A program made the position numbers and the translations under genes. Positions 12,031 through 25,177 of a stretch of 64,000 nt of DNA are shown in pieces (position 1 is the first letter of the stretch; every line of letters begins with the position of its first letter). This stretch comes from Diadema setosum (taxonomy: Eukaryota > Echinodermata > Echinoidea > Diadematoida > Diadematidae). The stretch lies in contig CM067068.1 in NCBI GenBank assembly GCA_033980235.1, forward strand, positions 31,901,046 through 31,965,045. The letters run 5' to 3'. The notes under the pieces were generated by a model, which was not told the origin of the DNA, ran no database searches, and saw only the letters and a program-made list of their open reading frames with translations.

Positions 12031-12159
12031 ATTTTGAGTATTAAAGATGTACTTATTTATAAGTTTGCAAAACATATCTGGTGACTCCAGCAGTGAAATT
12101 TTCTCAAGAATTATGGATCAATTTTGAAACTTGCTTGACAGATCTCGAGCAGCCACAAG
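12031..12159 (+). promoter_or_regulatory. 5' UTR of choline transporter with 26-codon upstream ORF
   Basis: A T-run plus ACAG acceptor ends at 12030, so transcribed leader probably starts at 12031. An upstream ATG at 12047-12049 opens a 26-codon frame that stops at 12125-12127, 32 bp before the main ATG and in a different frame. Such an upstream ORF could lower translation of the transporter; that effect is inferred. Confidence 0.4.
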
Positions 12160-12328
12160 ATGGCGGTGAATTGGGGTGGAGTAGCTGGAATGATCGTGTT
12201 CTACCTGCTGATCCTCGCCATCGGTCTCTGGGCAGCCCGGAGATCCCGCGGCCATGGCAAGGACACGGAGCACGCCATGGTCGGTGACCGGGGCTTCGGG
12301 TGGCGGGTCGGCGTGCTGACTTTAATCT
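12160..12328 (+). CDS. SLC5A7: CHT exon 1 (N-terminus, TM1)
   Basis: Initiator ATG at 12160 ([15 protein letters not shown]), the first in-frame Met and at the usual CHT N-terminal position. It encodes TM1 and the loop up to GVLTLI. Donor CT|GTAGGT after 12328, phase 1. Residues 1-56. Confidence 0.88.
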
Positions 12329-15064
12329 GTAGGTCTTCACTGCAACTGATGATAGTGGCGCAAATAATAACAGTTATAAAAATGACGAAAAACTAAGAAG
12401 CTATAGAATATGAGCAGTGTTGACGACGATGATGAAGGAGATAATGATAATGATAATGGCTTTCAAAGTAGGCCCAATTATTCACGTGGGATTCTCATGT
12501 CGTATTTGTTTGCTGTGAAATATCCCTGATTCTCAGACTCCTGAATGTCTGGAAATTCATATTAATGATTAAGATATTAATAATGATAATAAAACAGCAT
12601 AGCGCCATTTGTCTGTAGAAGCATTCAAAGGTGCTAAATCATATCATAATGTGCTTGAGTAGATCGTACTTTTATCGATGCAGAATGTATTCATCAAGCG
12701 CGCCGGAACACTTCTGTTTTTTGTTTTGTTTTGTTTTGTTCTGTTTTGTTTTTTTTTTTTTTTTTTTGGGGGGGGGGCAAAATCTCGACGGGGGCACATT
12801 TATGTAATGATGTGAGATCCTCGGCGAGAGGGTGTGGAAGGGGGATACCCCCCCCCCCCCCCCACGGTAGAGACCTCTTGTAAAACAGAGTACAAAAGTC
12901 GCTTTTATGGACCATGTAAAAGTAAATTTCTAAGGAATTAAACATAGTGAAAAAGAATCAGTTCGAAGGACTATGATTGTTACATACGGGAATACATTAA
13001 TGTGACGGTGTGAGATCATCGGCGAGCCCGGGAGCGAAGCGACCGAGCGGGGGAGGGTGTGGGAGGGGATACACCCACGGTAGGGACTTTTTGTAAAAAC
13101 AGAAAACAAAAGTCGCGTTTATAGGGCATTTAAAATTAAATTTCTAGGGAATTAAGCATAGTAAAAGAAATCACTGCAAAGGACTAAGATCATAACTTAT
13201 GAAAACTATTCATTTTACTATAAGTGCGGGCAGAGCGAGCGAGCCACTTTACCATTCGTCTGAAATGTATTCATTAAAGGCTTAAACGCGATCGCATTGT
13301 TCGAGCAATGAACATTAGTCTTTATTGCTAGAAAGCATAGAAGAAAAGGAAAAATGTAAGGTTTACTAAAGGTATGTTTCAGGGGGCACACTCGAGCATA
13401 CGAGACTACCATCTATATACTAAATTTACTCATAAGTTAATATTAGTGTATAGATATGATAATGTATATTGTTAATGCATTGTAATTCTCGCATTTGCTG
13501 TTATGAAAGTTACGAGACAAGAAAAATGCCTTTGTTGTTCATTAATTTTGGTCATTAAATAGTTTATTAATTATTTGTTACAGGGGGCACTTGGGGGGGG
13601 GGGGGGCAAAAACTCGTTTTGCCTCCAAACATTTTATTTGGGGGGGGGGGGGGGGGAGCAAGTGCCACCCCTGCCCCCATCCCCCCCCCCCCCCCCCCCC
13701 CCGCTTCCGGCGCCCTTGGTATTCATCTTACCACATTGAATGTGTTGTATGGGCCTAATTGCATACCCCTGTCAGTGGTCAAGAGCGCCCCGCATTCACA
13801 AGAAAAATCACTTTGTATTTTGTGCCAAACGATTATCACCTTGCTCCGCCCATACATTGTTAAATAGCTTTCACGCACCTATTGCTTACGACTGTAATGT
13901 CATCCAACTTGCTTCCTTCATTCCTAGGTATAGGCCTACTTTACTAAAAGTCTTTTCCTTACCTTGCTGACATCTTAATAATATAGTTACAAGACCCGAC
14001 AGTCAAACAAATTCATCCGTGGAAAGTAGAAACCTACCGTATACGTCCGTTGTATAAACTAACTCAACACTTTGCGTGGTCCCGTTATTTGAGATTCGCT
14101 TTACCTCCCAACATGCGAAATACACAATCTAATAGGACGTTTGATGAAAAAAAAAAAAGAGAACAAAATATTCCTCCTTGCTAAATAGGCCTACTAGTAT
14201 CAGTTTGATGGTTTGATGCGCACTTTTGATCAAACACATGCGAAGAGTAACCTCATTCCGGTGTGAATTCCTTTCCAATCACAGATGATCCTATCAAGTT
14301 ATTTTATCAGTAAAATGATAAAATCGTGCAAAAATCTTGTGCGTGTGTGTGTGTGTTCGCTATGATTACACCGTTTTCCTATCATAGTGTCATAAATTGT
14401 GAGAGATGTTCACTATTCCGAGGTTTCGTTCAACTGAAATTAGATAAGGTTCTTTATTCCGAAACACCCGAATTAAGTGTACCTCCATGTTCGCTACTCC
14501 GAAATTCAAATGGGGTTCAATAATCCGAACATTTTGTGGCGTCATTCCAAAGATTCGGTAATTCGAATATAATAAGGTTATTTTCGTTCTTCCGAATGTT
14601 CGTTTATCCATAAAGAAAAAGAAGAAATGCGTACTAGCAAACCTTATTTCCTTTTGGGATTAATGAGAGGGAAATTGAGGGCTAAAGGGCGATATCAGGT
14701 CACGTATCATATATCTCTTTTTTCCGCACTTTTTAATCTTCCAAAGCTTTATTTAATTGCAGATGTGGTTCAATAAACGACACAATAACAAGTCAGAATC
14801 TCAACAGAAATTGGTAATAAAGGAATGTATATAGATAGATGCATATAAATCATAGACCAATAAAGATAGGTGATTCAGATATCGTAGCAGTTTATGGGCG
14901 TCTGGTTACCGTGGATATGAGTTGCATAAACAAGCACGTGTATACACCTACATCTCCATGAATACCTGGTATATGAATACATAATATATCAGTAAAGTCA
15001 TACATTCTGTTAATCTCACTTTTATGATATCGACATCCAACTTACGAGTAAGGAAATGTTGATG

Positions 15065-15153
<89 letters not shown>

Positions 15154-18100
15154 TATATTATAATACATTCTGTAATATCAAATTTAATTCAATTCAACCG
15201 TATTTCCATCAATAAAAAGTAAGTGCACTGTACAACACAAAACATACGAATTCAATCGTTAAACGATTTGAAAGAAGGGGAAATAATGAATATTAGTCTG
15301 ATACAAAACATCAGTATGCACGAATGATAATGTTGGGACAAAATAACAATGCACACTTTGCAATTGTAACTAAAACATATATGAATATTAAAGCAATGAA
15401 AAGGAGTGATCCACTAAAAAGCTGATCTTGTAGGACGTGGATCACTCGGAAAAAAAAAAAACTACGGTATGCAACAAGAATATACCAATATAACGAGTAT
15501 ATGAAATATCAATCTGTGCAACGTTGGAGCATTCGATAGTTGATATGATAGGCCTATAATTATGACGCTGATGATATACAGAGAATGTGATCGTTGACAG
15601 TATTTAGTTTAAAGTTAAAAAATACTAATTCAAAATAACATCACAATGTTACATTTATCGCGTTTGGCTCTGGAGCAACTTTGTTAGCAGCGGTGTGAAT
15701 AGCATAAGGTTTCCTTCATGCATCTGTTTGTGCGCTTTGACATCTACAATATTATGTGGTGTGACCATTAAAGGACAAGTTCACCTTCATTAACATAAGG
15801 ATTGAGAGAATGTAGCAATATTAGTAGAACACATCATTAAAAGTTTGAGGAAAATCGGACAATCCTTTCAAAAGTTATATAGTTTTGAAGTTTTTGTGTG
15901 TTTTTTTGTGGATGAGAAGACTACTGCAGTGTATGATGTCACATGCGTACAACAATATAAGGAAAATATAAAGAGAATTTCACAAAATTTCATCTTTTGA
16001 AAAAAGTGCACATTCCCTTGACTCGTTACTGACATATGTTATGGGCAATATTATTCCCATTGCCTTTAGAAAGAGGCAAGTCAAGTGCTCTTTCATTATG
16101 CGAAAAAAGTGAAAATATGTTGAATTTTCTTTACATTTTCCTTATACTATTGTACTCATATGACATCACGAGCCTTAGTAGTCTCCTCATCCAGCGGTTC
16201 CAACACAAAAATTTCAAAAATTCATAACTTTTGCATCGATTGTCCAATTTTTTTTTCAAACTTTCACTGATGTGTTCTACTAATATTTCTGCATTCTCTC
16301 AATCCTTATGTTTATCATTATGAAGGTGAACTTGTCCTTTAAAGACGTACTTTGTATTTCTTGTGCGAGATGAAGCGTTTGTCTTTTTGTACATGTTATA
16401 TTATATGTACTTTGTGTTACCATGATGTGTTGCTCATCTTTGGAGAAATATGAAAGACTGAACTGAAATTTGAACATGTAATTTGTTTTCATCAGCAATT
16501 AGCACAAATGGGTTTTAATGCTGAACTTAGTGTAATATTACATCTGGGGACTGTCTGCGTTGCTCCCACTCTTGATCTACCCACCCCCCGGTCTCAATAA
16601 CCGATTCAATAACCTTTGACCCAACTGACAGAGCGCAGCATTATTATGTGAAAAGTGCGCACATCATACGATATTACATACCTGATGAATTACTCAATCA
16701 CAACCAGACAATCTTCAATGGCTTTACATTTATTTACACAGCCTGCAACCTTCTGACATTTTGAAAAGGGAGGAGTTTTACAATAGGATCGCACTGGACA
16801 TACATAAACACGAGAATGGACAAATAAAAGAGGAGATCTGTTTGCAAATTGCACCGTCTCGCTTGCACTGTAGCCCTCATAATTGAATTCATCATAAAGT
16901 GTAAGAGAATGTCTCACACTGCATGCGCAAAAAACGCATGCAGGCTGGCACATGTTTCTTTTGGGGTATTTTCTTGCGTTGAGACGAAATTTTATAGTCA
17001 ATATTGTGCTGGTTTGAGATATCATAATACCCTTTTGCGTATCATTAGTAATGAACATGCGGAGTGAGAGATTAAGTGAATAATATTTACCGAACTCAAA
17101 GTAATACAATAATGATCATATGATTTATTTTTTACCACTCTTCTCCTTGAACCAATCATTATTGTTTTTAACTGACAATGATTTGCTGAGTGTGATTAGT
17201 TTGTATTGTTTTGTTTTATTTCATGGCTTGTAAACTGGAATGGATCCTTTATGCCATATTATGTCTGCTTGTTATTTCATAGTTTCTTCTAAATCCATTA
17301 AACAGCTGTCTTAAGTGTGATACTTCACAGATTTGATAGCACTTGATGAAAAGTCGATATTTACAATGTATATCATTTTGTAGTGCTACATCTCAGGTAC
17401 ACTGTTTGAGAAAGATACGATTCTTTCCTCCTATCAATGATATTATGCCACATTTGTATTTTCAATGTTATATATTTATAATTTTGTACTTTCTTTTATT
17501 ATATCTTCCCGTAAAAGTATATTTCCGTCTTAATGTGTTTTTTTTTTTAATTCATATAGGACTCCCTTGAAAACCAGCAATGAAGAAGGAGCTCCCATTC
17601 CTGGCATAGATCGAAATGAATAAGCAAATAATGAATTAATAAATGTGTGATCGAATAAACAAACATAATATATAAATAGATGAATATTGTGAGAAAATAA
17701 CGATAACGATAACGATTTGTCTTAAATTTTCGTTCGATATCAAATATCAAAACCGCGATATCTCTTGAAAGGGGAGATAACCCCAAACATTACATGGATT
17801 CAGTGAATTGTATACATAATGTATACATGGCAACTGATTGACAAATAGCCCTGCAGCGACGTAAATAAGCACTGAATTGATCAGTGTTTTAATAGTAGCC
17901 ATGATACAAAATAATGGGCGTACATACTGGAGCGGGATTTCTATACTGTATACATGTGACTATGTGACTCATTTTGCTCGTAAGGCACGAAATGTCTCTA
18001 TTTTTTAGTTTGAGAACTACATAATAAAGCATATCAGACCTGGCAAACAAAATGAAACGAAAAAAAAAAATTAAAACTTATAAAACGGGTACTTTGGTTA

Positions 18101-21100
18101 ACTCCACTAACGTGTGTTTTGAAAGATAGAATCAGTGTGTTTCACCAAAATATTATCAAACGTCCAGCGTTTATTCAAGGTCTCAGGGAGGCAAGCTCGG
18201 AAGTTCTCATCATGATAAATACAGACACCTTTCTGAAAAGAGGCTACGGTTTGTCACCAACTCGTTATTTTATATGTTTTAATATACTTAATTATCATAA
18301 TTATGTGCTTTTTAGAGGATCACTCTTTTCCATCGCTTTATTCACTTCTTAATGTCCTTTCTGCATTCATGACATTCACGCCATTTCCTGCAAGTATCAT
18401 AGGATGCAATGTTTGTTTTACATCATTACACGTTCATTAGCACATACATTTTTTAGTACTTTTGTTTACAGTGTGTATACTCTTTACTTTTTTGCTTGTA
18501 CTGTACTTTTTATAATGTATCGCCTTTTGTTCGATGGAAATAAAGAAATTGGATTGATAAATGTTTATATGCATTCATGAATCTATACGCTGAAACAAAT
18601 GTGCAGTCCCCTAAATTCAAACGAAAGCGTGTCCAGCCGCCAGATTAGGTGTAGTGGCCTACTAATTTTGTATCCACAGGGCCTAGAGGATTCGCCCTCA
18701 GGCTTGCTGTCTTATTGTTTAATAAAAACTTTCTAGTAACTCTGATACAAAAAAGTGATTTGGTTCAGGTTGGTCCAATCTGATTACAGCTGCTAGATCT
18801 ATAGTTCACACGAACAAGAAGGGTTCTGTTACTCACAAAGACTGCTCAATAGTATAATTATCTCACCTGATGTTCTTACACTGAACCAAAAGAACATAAT
18901 GTTATTCTACATTATATTATGCGCTCCCTAAAAAGCTGTTTGCAATGAGATCATCAACGATGAATCAATATGACTGGATTAATGAATAGATTAATGATTG
19001 AATCGATGTGCATTAATGAATAAGTTATACTGCACAAATCTAATTAACCATTGAGTGTCTGAATTTATGGTCTAAAATGTTTCATCTACAGTGTTGGTGT
19101 TTAATTATTTGATATCGATTTGCGTCTTTTTGTTTTTTCATCAAACATTCGTCACGTAGCAACATGGGTGGGAGGTGGATTCGTCAACGGTACAGCAGAA
19201 GTGGTGTACACTTCCGGTCTCGTGTGGGCCCAGGCTCCGTTGGGTTTCAGTCTCAGCTTTGTTGTCGGTAAGACCAGGGATCTGGGAAAAGACAAAACCC
19301 GCAGCGCTAGGTCGTGTCATACAGTTGTCTTTTTTTATCAGCCGTGACAGAAATGTGTCCGTTAGATTCGTAAGTGGGTGTGATAGCATAGGAGAAAGAC
19401 ACGCAAAAAAGACAGAAACAAAATATGAGACATAGGTCATAGGTCATATCTTGTTTCAACTTCTCTCTGCCTCCGTACCCTATATACCTTCTTCCCTATG
19501 ATGACACGAGATATGAATACATTTTGAATAACTAAACTTTCCCTTTGGCAAGAGAATTTTGCTCTGATCTTCCTTAAAATAGATGACCTTTAAAACATAA
19601 TCGTTTTCTTGTTTCGTGTCCCTTCTATCTACCTTCGCTGAAAAAAAAAAGTTTAATGTTCATTTAATCTTGCAGTAAGATTTCCGTGTACGTTTTATTG
19701 AGGATGTAAGGTATCCAACTAGTAAGATGTTAAACTAATCGCGCGGAAGTTGTCGAGGCAACATCAGTCAACGCCTTCAAGTCTAAGGCCAATGATCGCT
19801 GGAAACAGAAACATAACAAATTTAATCCAGCGGGGTGTTTCATCAATTTAGTCAGCGCTGACAAGTTGTCAGTCTCTGACAATTTCAGCAAAATCCTTGG
19901 TTCTGATTGGCTGAGATGCTCTAGTCACTTACTGTTACTATGGTTATTGTCAGAGACTGACAACTTGTCAGCGCTGACTAACTTGATGAAACACCCCCAG
20001 ATTGCATAAATTGACCACCTCGCGGATACGTCACATGGAACTCCTTAGGCTCAGGATTGGATCTGTTGCATGACCCTCTACAAGTACTTAGTATTTGACT
20101 TACTGAGCGGCATCATAGGTGATTTAGGTACTTCAGGGAGGTAATGTTCTTTGAGGCGCATTCATTTCCAAGATGATATTGTTTGTGCGCCATTCCCACT
20201 GCTTGAATTCTCCTTAAATCATGATTCACGTTAAATAAATCTTATCTACCTTCAGGACGTGAAGTACAATGCAAGGTCTCTTCCTTTAAAGTAGGCTCTG
20301 GTTCTGATTTCATTTCACTCCGTTCCTCTATTTGACTGCAAGTTATGAAATTGACAAATGAAAAAGTGAACAGCACAAACGATCGAATTGTGCACATGCA
20401 GTGTATCATTTTTGAACGGATGAAAACATAACATATTCAGAAACCCAATCATAGGTAAAGTTTGATTTGAATGACAACCTTCAAAGAAAGATACCGAAGG
20501 CAACTGTGTATATTCATCATCATAAAAATAATTTTCGAGAAAAAACCAAACATCTTTACCAAGACAAGGTGACGACATTTTGTTTTCTCTTCATTATCCT
20601 CCTCAGAGCATGGATAATGCAACAAGTTTCGCTTGAAGCTACATGGCTGTATGCTTTCAATTCGTAGATTACCTCTAATTTTATTGTACATAACAGTCAG
20701 CCATTGTGTACTCAAGATCATTTCTAATTTTCTTCTATCAATATGTGATGTTCTGTGGAAAAAGAAAAGAAAATAGAATAGAATATAGAATAGAATAGAA
20801 TAGAATAGAATAGAATAGAATAGAATAGAACGAATTGAATTGAATTAAATCGAACTGAACTGAACTGAATTGAACTGAATTGAATTGAATTGAATTGAAT
20901 TGAGCTGAATCGAATCGAATCGAATTGAATTGAATTGAATTGAATTGAATGGAATTGAATTGAATTGAATTGAATCGAAGTGAATTGAATTGAATTGAAT
21001 TGAATTGAATTTCTCCAACACTCTTTCCCCCAAGATGCGTTCTTCTTTGCTGAGAAGATGCGAGCTGCCAATTACGTCACAATGATCGACCCATTCTCTA

Positions 21101-21659
21101 TCAAGTACGGCGCCAAGATGGGCGGCATCCTCTTCGTCTCGGCCCTGATGGGCGAGCTGCTTTGGTGTGCAACCATCCTTACTGCCCTGGGTTAGTGAGA
21201 TACAGTATATGCCCCCCCCCCCCCCAAAAAAAAAAAAAAAATACAATCGGATTTTTGCATAGATAACTTTCAAAATTATGAAACAATCTGAATGCTATTT
21301 TAGGGAATGAAACTATGACTTCCTCCTTACATTTTGAAGAAAACCTCATTCAGTTTGGTTGAGTGGTCACAGAGAAATGTGGATCGTTGTAAAGCATGTC
21401 ATGGGTCTGTTTCTTCCAGGGTGCAGCACTATAGGATGCTCTTGCAACTGTGAACACAGTGGACAAAACTTGGAGTGAAGGGATTGCTGACATGCTCTGC
21501 AAACATACTCATATTTCTCTTTGACCACTGAAGCAAATCGGAAGGGATTTTCCGTATAATAAGATGTGGTTAATAAGTTATAGTTTCATACCCTGATTTT
21601 GTATTATTTTGGACTGCATGATTCACTACTTTTAAAGTTATGGTTGCGGAGGGTCGCAT

Positions 21660-21702
<43 letters not shown>

Positions 21703-21902
21703 AAAGAAATTGGACTGAGGCGGGACGTTGCTCTCGATCTTAGTCTCCCTTTCATTTGTCAAGCTTTCGGCCAGTCATTAGGCCTTCGTCAGGACCTACG
21801 TCCTGCCTCGTCGCGCCTCAGTCCAATTTCTTGATATACAGTTGTATATGCAACCAACAATGAGGCACCGCGCACGTTCGGGACCCAGGGAACTATCTCT
21901 CA

Positions 21903-21964
<62 letters not shown>

Positions 21965-24900
21965 ATATACTTTTATTGGGGGGGGGGGGGCATACTGTAT
22001 AGTGATAAAGCAACGAAACGAAGACGACGACAGTGATAAGAATGAGAGTTTGAACAATGATAACGAAATCGAAATATTAGTGATAGTACATGCATTACAA
22101 AAGTATGATAAACTAGTCTGATTTACCCACGGTAACATCTTCAATGCTCGCCGTGCTCGCTAGAAGCGATCACTTTCATTACTTTTACAGAAGCATTGCC
22201 AGGTAATAGTATTCATTAATTTTGTATTCACATTGGCCTCTAGATAAACATCGTGAATAGAATACCTTGTACAATTTGTACTAGCAGGGTTCGACTCTAT
22301 ATGATTTGGTCTATAACTATACTAGGCCTTAGCCACCACACCACATTCCAATGCTCCTGGCAGAACAGTCGAACATGGAATTTATACTCTGACTTTTTGG
22401 AGTTACAAAATGTGACCTTTAGGCTTTGTGATTACCAAGAGAAATTAAACCGCTTGCCTGGATCTTGATACATTTGATGTCAAGATGTCAAAATCTATTA
22501 TTACAAACAAACAATAAAAATACCGAATTACTTCATCACAATTCTCATCCGCAACAAGTAGTACACTATATATAATATGGATATTCGTGGGAACACGGGA
22601 GGTGATCGAAGCCTAGATATATAACACCAATTGGAATGATTGGTGGGATAACAAAAATGATATTCTGCTACAGATGCCCTAATGACCCCCAAGCAACAGC
22701 CTGAAGACTCCCTAGAATCAACAACACCTCGGTATGTCTGCCTCCCTCCCCATAGGTTCCACGATGAGCGTCATTCTCAATATTGATCGATACTTATCGG
22801 TGATCATCTCCGCGTGTGTTGCTACTCTCTACACTTTTGTCGGCGGTCTCTACTCCGTGGCCTACACGGACATTGCTCAACTCACCGTCATCTTTTTCGG
22901 ACTGGTAAGGTTGAACCATGGAGTGATCGTTTTAACTTCTTGTTCTGGACTGGACTCGTGCGTTGATTACTGTCAACAAATTTAGATCAAAGAACAATCA
23001 TCACTAATGAAGTGCAGAAATTTCAGATAGTTTTCCTAGTACTGTAAGTTGTATATGTGTTAATACTTGGCGAAGACTCGATGATCAGAAAAAAAGCAAC
23101 AATTATCATCTGATTGCCTTTAAGTGCGAAACAGTTCGGCTTGACAATCCGGCGGTTCGGTGTTGTCTCATATAAAACTGTGTGTTAACCTCAATTAACA
23201 CGTAGTTCGTTAAGCGGATGTTTTAAACGTATTGTGCATGTTATAAGAATATTGTCAATTCTTTAATTCACGGTGTAAGCTGACCAGATAGGGCTACACA
23301 AAATTATTATGATGAGATTGACATTCTGGGTTCTTCCCACGAGACCGGCATCCACGAGTCATAAGGCCACTAGTTCCACATTGAAAAAAAAAAAAAACAA
23401 ACATGTCCATGAGTCAAACAGCCCAAGAGTCATACAGCCATGAGCTCGACACTAGGCAAATAAGGCCCATGAGTTGGACAGTAGGTATAAACAACGCCCA
23501 CGAGTCGGACATTGGACTATAAAAGGCCTAAGGGACCGACACTAGGCAACCAATGCCCACGACTGAGTGTCGAATTCGTTTATAGACCTTTGTTTGTCTA
23601 ATGTCGGACTCGTGGGCCTTATTTGCCTTAGTGCGTAATGTCGAGCTCATGGGCTGTATTAATCGTGGGTTGCATGATTCGTGGGCTGTATGACTCGTGG
23701 GTGTCGAACTCATAACGTGCACCCAACAATTTTGGCAACTTGCACTATATTTAGGATTCTGCATTCCGAAATGTCGCGACTGATAAGTTTCAGTAATAAC
23801 TCGAAAAAGTCACGTGACTTTCTGACACTTTTAGGCTTTTCGTTGTTCAGTTGTTTATAAAATATGCAGACGAGATCGAAAAGTAATTATTATGTTAAGA
23901 AAAAGTAATGGTTCCCTGTAGAAAATTTTCTGGCTTGGAATAATGAGGCACCAAATATTCTTCATAGGCCTCCATATTAAAAAGTTTATTCCCTCAGAGC
24001 AAATGAAAATCCACATGAAAAACTTAATTTTAGATATGATTGTAACTAGTACGAATTGCGAAGGTGTCTGGGCATAATATGTACATGTATATTGAAATGA
24101 AACGAATGCTACATTGATAGTGTCCAGTACTACATGAATGAAAATTTCACGTATATTGACAGGCATTGCCAGTGACAGTGAATCGTAGGGAAAATAAACA
24201 ACTAAACAGAAGGAAGAAAAGAAAGAGAGAGTGGATTGAGAAAAGAGGAAGAGGGACGATAAAATTCGTATTTCTCTTTCTAAATTTTGTTCAGTGGCTG
24301 TGTTTTCCCTTCACCCTGACTAATCCGGCCAGCGCCAGTATAGCGGCAAACAGCGATCTCTGGGTTGGTGAGTGGGACAACAAGTATGTTGGGGTGTGGC
24401 TGGACAACGCTTTGCTCTTGGTAGGTATATGGCTTAGAATTAATGTCTTGTTTGTGTCCACTACAAAGCTCTGCATTGGAATTGTGTTTTTATCAGTTAT
24501 GTATTTAGGACAAAAAATTGTTTTACCACCAAAGATATTTATAGCTATGCATACCTCTCTATCTCGTTACATGTTTTTATCATATTATTATGATTATTTG
24601 ATAGCGGTATTTAATGTGGCAATTTTTAATCATAGGGACCTTAATACGATGAATATGCAGAACAAGGGAAACTCATCAGCTATAATCAATTATGATAACA
24701 TTAAATGAGATATTAGAATTATAATTGACGGTTCTCCAAGACCGCAATAATAGTTTGTGATCGACTGTGATCAACGAACATCAAAATTTCCACCGCCGAG
24801 TAGCAAAACTTACTTATAAAGGAAAAGTTCCCCAACCAGAACTTCAAGCGTTTATCAGTTATAACTTTTAAATATTTCTAAGATTTCACTGATGTTTTCT

Positions 24901-25109
24901 GCCAGTATTGTTGCATTTACTCAATCCACGTGTATATTTGGGAATCATTCCCACTTAACCTGGCCATCTGATATGATATTGTGGTTCACAATGAGTGCGC
25001 CACTGCAGGGAAGTTTTAAAAAGTTTTGTATGGAAGGGTAGCATGGAGATCACTTTTTAATGTATATTATTCAGAGAAAACATTCATGGTATCGTCTGTC
25101 TGTCTGCAG

Positions 25110-25177
<68 letters not shown>

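Noticed and set aside
20724..21273. Long minus-strand open frames of repeating SIQFN residues
   Set aside because: They are the translation of the GAATT pentanucleotide array and overlap the real CHT exon 3 on the other strand.
21842..22144. Tyr-Ile repeat open frames
   Set aside because: Translation of TA microsatellites.
24166..24708. 180-codon open frame as a separate gene
   Set aside because: Its conserved part is CHT exon 5 (24295-24420); the ends are intron sequence read through.
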